Of a DNA stretch of 31,658 nt, positions 30,901-31,658 are shown piece after piece. The first letter of the stretch is position 1, and the number at the start of each line of letters is the position of its first letter. The notes under the pieces were generated by a model, which saw only the letters and a list, made by a program, of their open reading frames with translations, was not told where the DNA came from and made no database searches. Source of the stretch: a virus; IMG/VR virus record IMGVR_UViG_3300050023_000028, positions 1 to 31,658 of that record; one strand, written 5' to 3'. The translations under genes and the position numbers were made by a program.

Positions 30901-31536
30901 ATTACTTGCGCACTGCATGTAGAAAAGGACAGACAGGTTTGGTTTTTTGTTGGTGGGCATGTGAAGTCCTTAGTTGTGTTGGACTACAAGCACAGGACTG
31001 AGAGGTGTCCTGCGGGTTCGGTATACACGTGGCCGCTTAGTGCATCAGTTGGCGCGATGTGCATTAGCCAAGGTTTTCCTATGCTAGTCATGAAAGACGG
31101 CAGTATGGCTTTTCAATCTCCTGGAATCTGGGTTGACCAGTTAAATCCCGCTACGGGGCAGGGAGATCAGATTACGATGCATGTAAAGTCGGCCGATCAC
31201 AGCCCCCTGGGACTTCAACGCCAGTTTGACCTTTCGCGTGTCGCCTTTATCGGGGAGTTTCTGACGCCTCATGGATTGACACTTATAGTCAATCCTGATT
31301 TCGGAATCGCCGGAATTCCGACTTCCATTACGATTTCAGGTCCTCCCGAGCAGGTGATTTTGCGTCCAGCTAGGTGCATGAGAATCCAAGCAGTAAGTTT
31401 CGATGTTCAAGAGACAATCACTTTGGATACTGAGAACAACCCAATAGTCGGGCCAGGCTTCAAGTTCGTTGGTTTTGCTCTTGAAGTGCAAGATTACGGA
31501 AAAATTGCTATGCTATCTACAGGGAGACTCGCCTAG
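24907..31536 (+). CDS. Giant tail-hub protein with Kelch-type propeller and Ig-like inserts
   Basis: 2209 residues from ATG 24907. The N-terminus (KKVQLGDMVLAENVVQIKGG then EFSKRAAF) resembles tubular tail hubs of short-tailed phages (P22 gp10 / T7 gp12-like), and the C-terminal 450 residues return to that style, ending GFKFVGFALEVQDYGKIAML. Between them: residues about 280-435 jelly-roll-like; about 773-1161 seven repeats with a GG doublet each (VIVVGG, VLVASG, VLIVGG, VLITGG, ILIVGG, ILVAGG, VFITGG) and Y/W-D-P loops, a Kelch-type propeller; about 1260-1390 a second jelly-roll-like part; about 1438-1744 Ig-like units, the last a clear Big_2 (VITPSTYNIEVGSALALSAT; WTSSNEAVAVVDDSGNVTAV). Such inserts likely bind carbohydrates on the cell surface. 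It directly follows the connector gene. Confidence 0.7.
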   Translation: MPLSKTPITLFYGATDQDTSSKKVQLGDMVLAENVVQIKGGEFSKRAAFVADEVQTYEGQAGLDPDSIISPDGTQVLTRDATTDHVFARSATTTSNQDQGNADRFIPYVNTRIPALGSGQQEAPRAKQAGNYIVWMLDDQHFQIAQVNPVIAAQQGSSTDDAETIVQTSEVLSVLTISDASSLQIKSFAVIDHQLFDPNNLYIFWVDWSSNIWAYQVPHSNLNTGTFKHVGTTNVSGDACLTSICAGMVSTTNLNPLNTLYLGSGGTLNVPPPGVSAVVSEAFTGSGGGEGAEGASAVILSSYTPGLSTWQGGEVPVTIWLRVTNAGSYDYVDPFSLSIQLEECAEGNPEDTIAYYGALYNCAEVTTSWQQFTFNVPVTTLGVSPTDLFVLNVTVGGDNSATSTGVVLEMGIGTSMPSSITLFPGGSPGATVRDYLAVSVCGVLSFHGFRKGVSGLTNNTAVTTSAHCYIDPTQSNYLAAGTIIYQYIGNTGAMTAAACTIASARNFQNDPTTWFYCFIGNGATGNPTVILVPVKGPSFSIQSVLDVNLSQFAPALPGLPADWSADNFTTFGWFFDGQLAAKESLISSQFGVDIAATFIPYYLNNVEEFVAYNSDYLQTYCLAYVVPTTGITVKWTKLGCCIALGWFLLHDYTESSQTVGKDYLMTTWVDKTALQNCYHVREWDTGNIIAEIAYGQASFVGHCATKDYQVSGYYSDVQHPMLYGVNQYNGLPPVLVVGLQSSDQNSCVDIATVLLQNWDFSKVGREFLEPFANSWASTGSLATARGDGKAFTLGNGTVIVVGGQGNNDATTLATCEVWDPGTGLFTPTGSMNGARKFFAGASLHGGAVLVASGAVGSSYDPLLTAETYDRLTGTWTPTGPVVFGSVAPSCVVLQNGQVLIVGGGVANSNASVTQNVATNAAQLYDPVTRTFSSVGPMTEARILPTLTRISPNEIFTFGAVLITGGSNNGVPSNTMELYLIQNVATGAGIFVKAGTLATARVEHQAVALNDGRILIVGGWDGVKTTLTSCEIIDPSIANSNPNGVVDVNFGTSLNSTFVASMRTPRFSSFVCTRLTDGTILVAGGNSSSTFNQAILPTNTVELFDPTTESWQQTDSMVVGRGNFFWAILNDGRVFITGGKSSLYPGGEITADLATSEIYTYATLPEVHKPIWTDMVNAFGFALSPGPIPTVFNGFQKLREAGPLVYPSEPETYVIPSQLFATTQPDYVATNNYDLQVYQFSYTAPLETSPSVVTVTEPYIGLPLPHAKFLFGFEPNKADWAAGVASISLYIKGGTDSLPVYTARVHLYRGSAPFTWAQYDTVVDPGSTFVVGTAFNLFTFTMPVQALSGPATDFLYMYVGIVASIATSAEAEIGYDGVSNFTALTVPFTLSTSEPDTSLAVCYRLTDSDGRIWRSSPYIFPNSLVWDAEPVVVIPVVPITPTSPTLLFITVTPNATTISTGEYSVGGSMVFTAIGTYSDGSTADITAQADWSVENPALLRFVDYFDPFEKVVIAIPPASPPAPISTTTLRVALNGITTIVPIVINADNVVSMAFSAPPTGLSLLPEETVQLKVAGTYVSSGVQDVTWSVGTWGISPSDVVGGTGLCATIDANGLLTVSLEMTGYSQTVSITATSPSIVGPGGQVTTSPIALVLDGIASLSSIVITPSTYNIEVGSALALSATANFTNSFPSRDVTKKATWTSSNEAVAVVDDSGNVTAVSSGTVTITATWSPIIGSPQSGTANLIVYTVASQVIPTSHVVRIPTLRHLMENTIAEIEFYFGQVDLQLYAVYPNDPTVPYLEVYPNATYPGISNTGLQKTLREQVATYGPGEALYTTGGALENANPPIARCAAVWRNRAFVCNGNTICPSQEFADGLGIQWNEVTYIQWTDGTGDILACAPTDWNYLVFFKKDAVGVINGPGPDGAGNGNYIVQTLATKVGCSNVKSIVTAADGVYFQDSQTGRLMCLTTSLGAPTECAPGVFNLLDTASNSPTGAYPSPITCALHVEKDRQVWFFVGGHVKSLVVLDYKHRTERCPAGSVYTWPLSASVGAMCISQGFPMLVMKDGSMAFQSPGIWVDQLNPATGQGDQITMHVKSADHSPLGLQRQFDLSRVAFIGEFLTPHGLTLIVNPDFGIAGIPTSITISGPPEQVILRPARCMRIQAVSFDVQETITLDTENNPIVGPGFKFVGFALEVQDYGKIAMLSTGRLA
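28081..28096. repeat. GC-rich palindrome, copy 5 (imperfect)
   Basis: GCGTCC-ATGC-GGACGC inside the hub gene (Kelch region, ASMRTP). Arms match copy 1 exactly; the four-base centre is ATGC. It is in the same frame register as copy 4. Confidence 0.6.
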
Positions 31537-31658
31537 TGACGACTCTGTCAGCTAAAGCAGACAGCTTCTCGGACCAGAGCAGGGTTGCTCTTAAGATCCG
31601 TTGGCCCCGTCCGGGCCAAGAGAGCGCGTGCGAGGATATTCTTCGCGGCGTTCTCGTC
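31536..31658 (+). CDS. 3'-truncated gene after the tail hub
   Basis: GTG 31536 overlaps the hub stop (TAGTG) with GGGAG upstream; the frame is open to the window edge (41 codons). The visible part reads VTTLSAKADSFSDQSRVALK and on to WPRPGQESACEDILRGVLV. It contains a 7-bp inverted repeat, TTGGCCC/GGGCCAA (31601-31607, 31613-31619). Too short to assign; in similar phages an internal virion or tail protein follows here, which would connect with the genes at the left end of this window if the genome is circularly permuted. Confidence 0.45.
   Translation, partial: MTTLSAKADSFSDQSRVALKIRWPRPGQESACEDILRGVLV

Noticed and set aside
1-31658. tRNA, rRNA, integrase, attachment sites, insertion sequences, RNA polymerase, DNA polymerase, endolysin
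   Set aside because: Looked for characteristic motifs and structures and found none; intergenic spaces are too short for most RNA genes.

Overview
The window looks like part of the genome of a tailed bacteriophage (Caudoviricetes), probably short-tailed (podovirus-like), from an unidentified bacterial host. All convincing genes lie on the + strand, are tightly packed with ATGA/TGATG overlaps, and use strong AGGAGG-type ribosome sites. A terminase large subunit, portal-like protein, probable scaffold, capsid-like protein, connector-like protein and a very large tail-hub protein follow one another from about 16.6 to 31.5 kb. No tape-measure protein, sheath, tRNA, integrase, RNA polymerase or recognisable endolysin is visible. 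The first and last genes are cut by the window edges. Functional names without catalytic motifs (portal, scaffold, capsid, connector, ejection proteins) rest on gene order and general sequence character, not on database searches.

Layout. (1) 1-3244: two or three probable internal virion (DNA-ejection type) proteins; the first two look like one protein split by a -1 frame change near 370. (2) 3245-3552: a duplicated promoter plus ribosome-site cassette, each copy driving a tiny membrane peptide. (3) 3554-5611: unassigned, probably virion-related proteins. (4) 5608-10699: adsorption cluster with a 1270-residue collagen-like/glycine-rich fibre, a family 2 glycosyltransferase and a second short collagen-like protein. 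(5) 10741-11079: single-span membrane protein. (6) 11141-12372: an apparently separate operon with its own promoter, encoding a ribbon-helix-helix protein, a Cys-rich mini-protein, a small helical protein and an HNH endonuclease, closed by a terminator hairpin at 12.5 kb. (7) 12596-13672: a double winged-helix protein, likely replication initiator, whose gene contains an iteron array, as in the lambda O gene. (8) 13669-16584: about ten small overlapping genes, including a second ribbon-helix-helix protein, a GNAT-like protein, a protein with 25 Cys-x-x triplets and a DUF6496-type protein. (9) 16584-31536: packaging and head-tail genes, with a second strong promoter just before the capsid gene.

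The most notable signals beyond ordinary phage genes are: an exact match to the chromosomal ParB-binding parS consensus (16556-16571) just before the terminase gene; iterons at the DNA level inside the initiator gene, in two different reading frames; a GC-rich palindrome (CGTCC-N4-GGACG) found five times, in all three coding frames and between genes; four promoters sharing an extended -10 element, three of them with the predicted transcript start on the ribosome site itself; and the Cys-triplet protein. Iterons plus parS suggest, but do not prove, a plasmid-like phase or use of the host segregation machinery.
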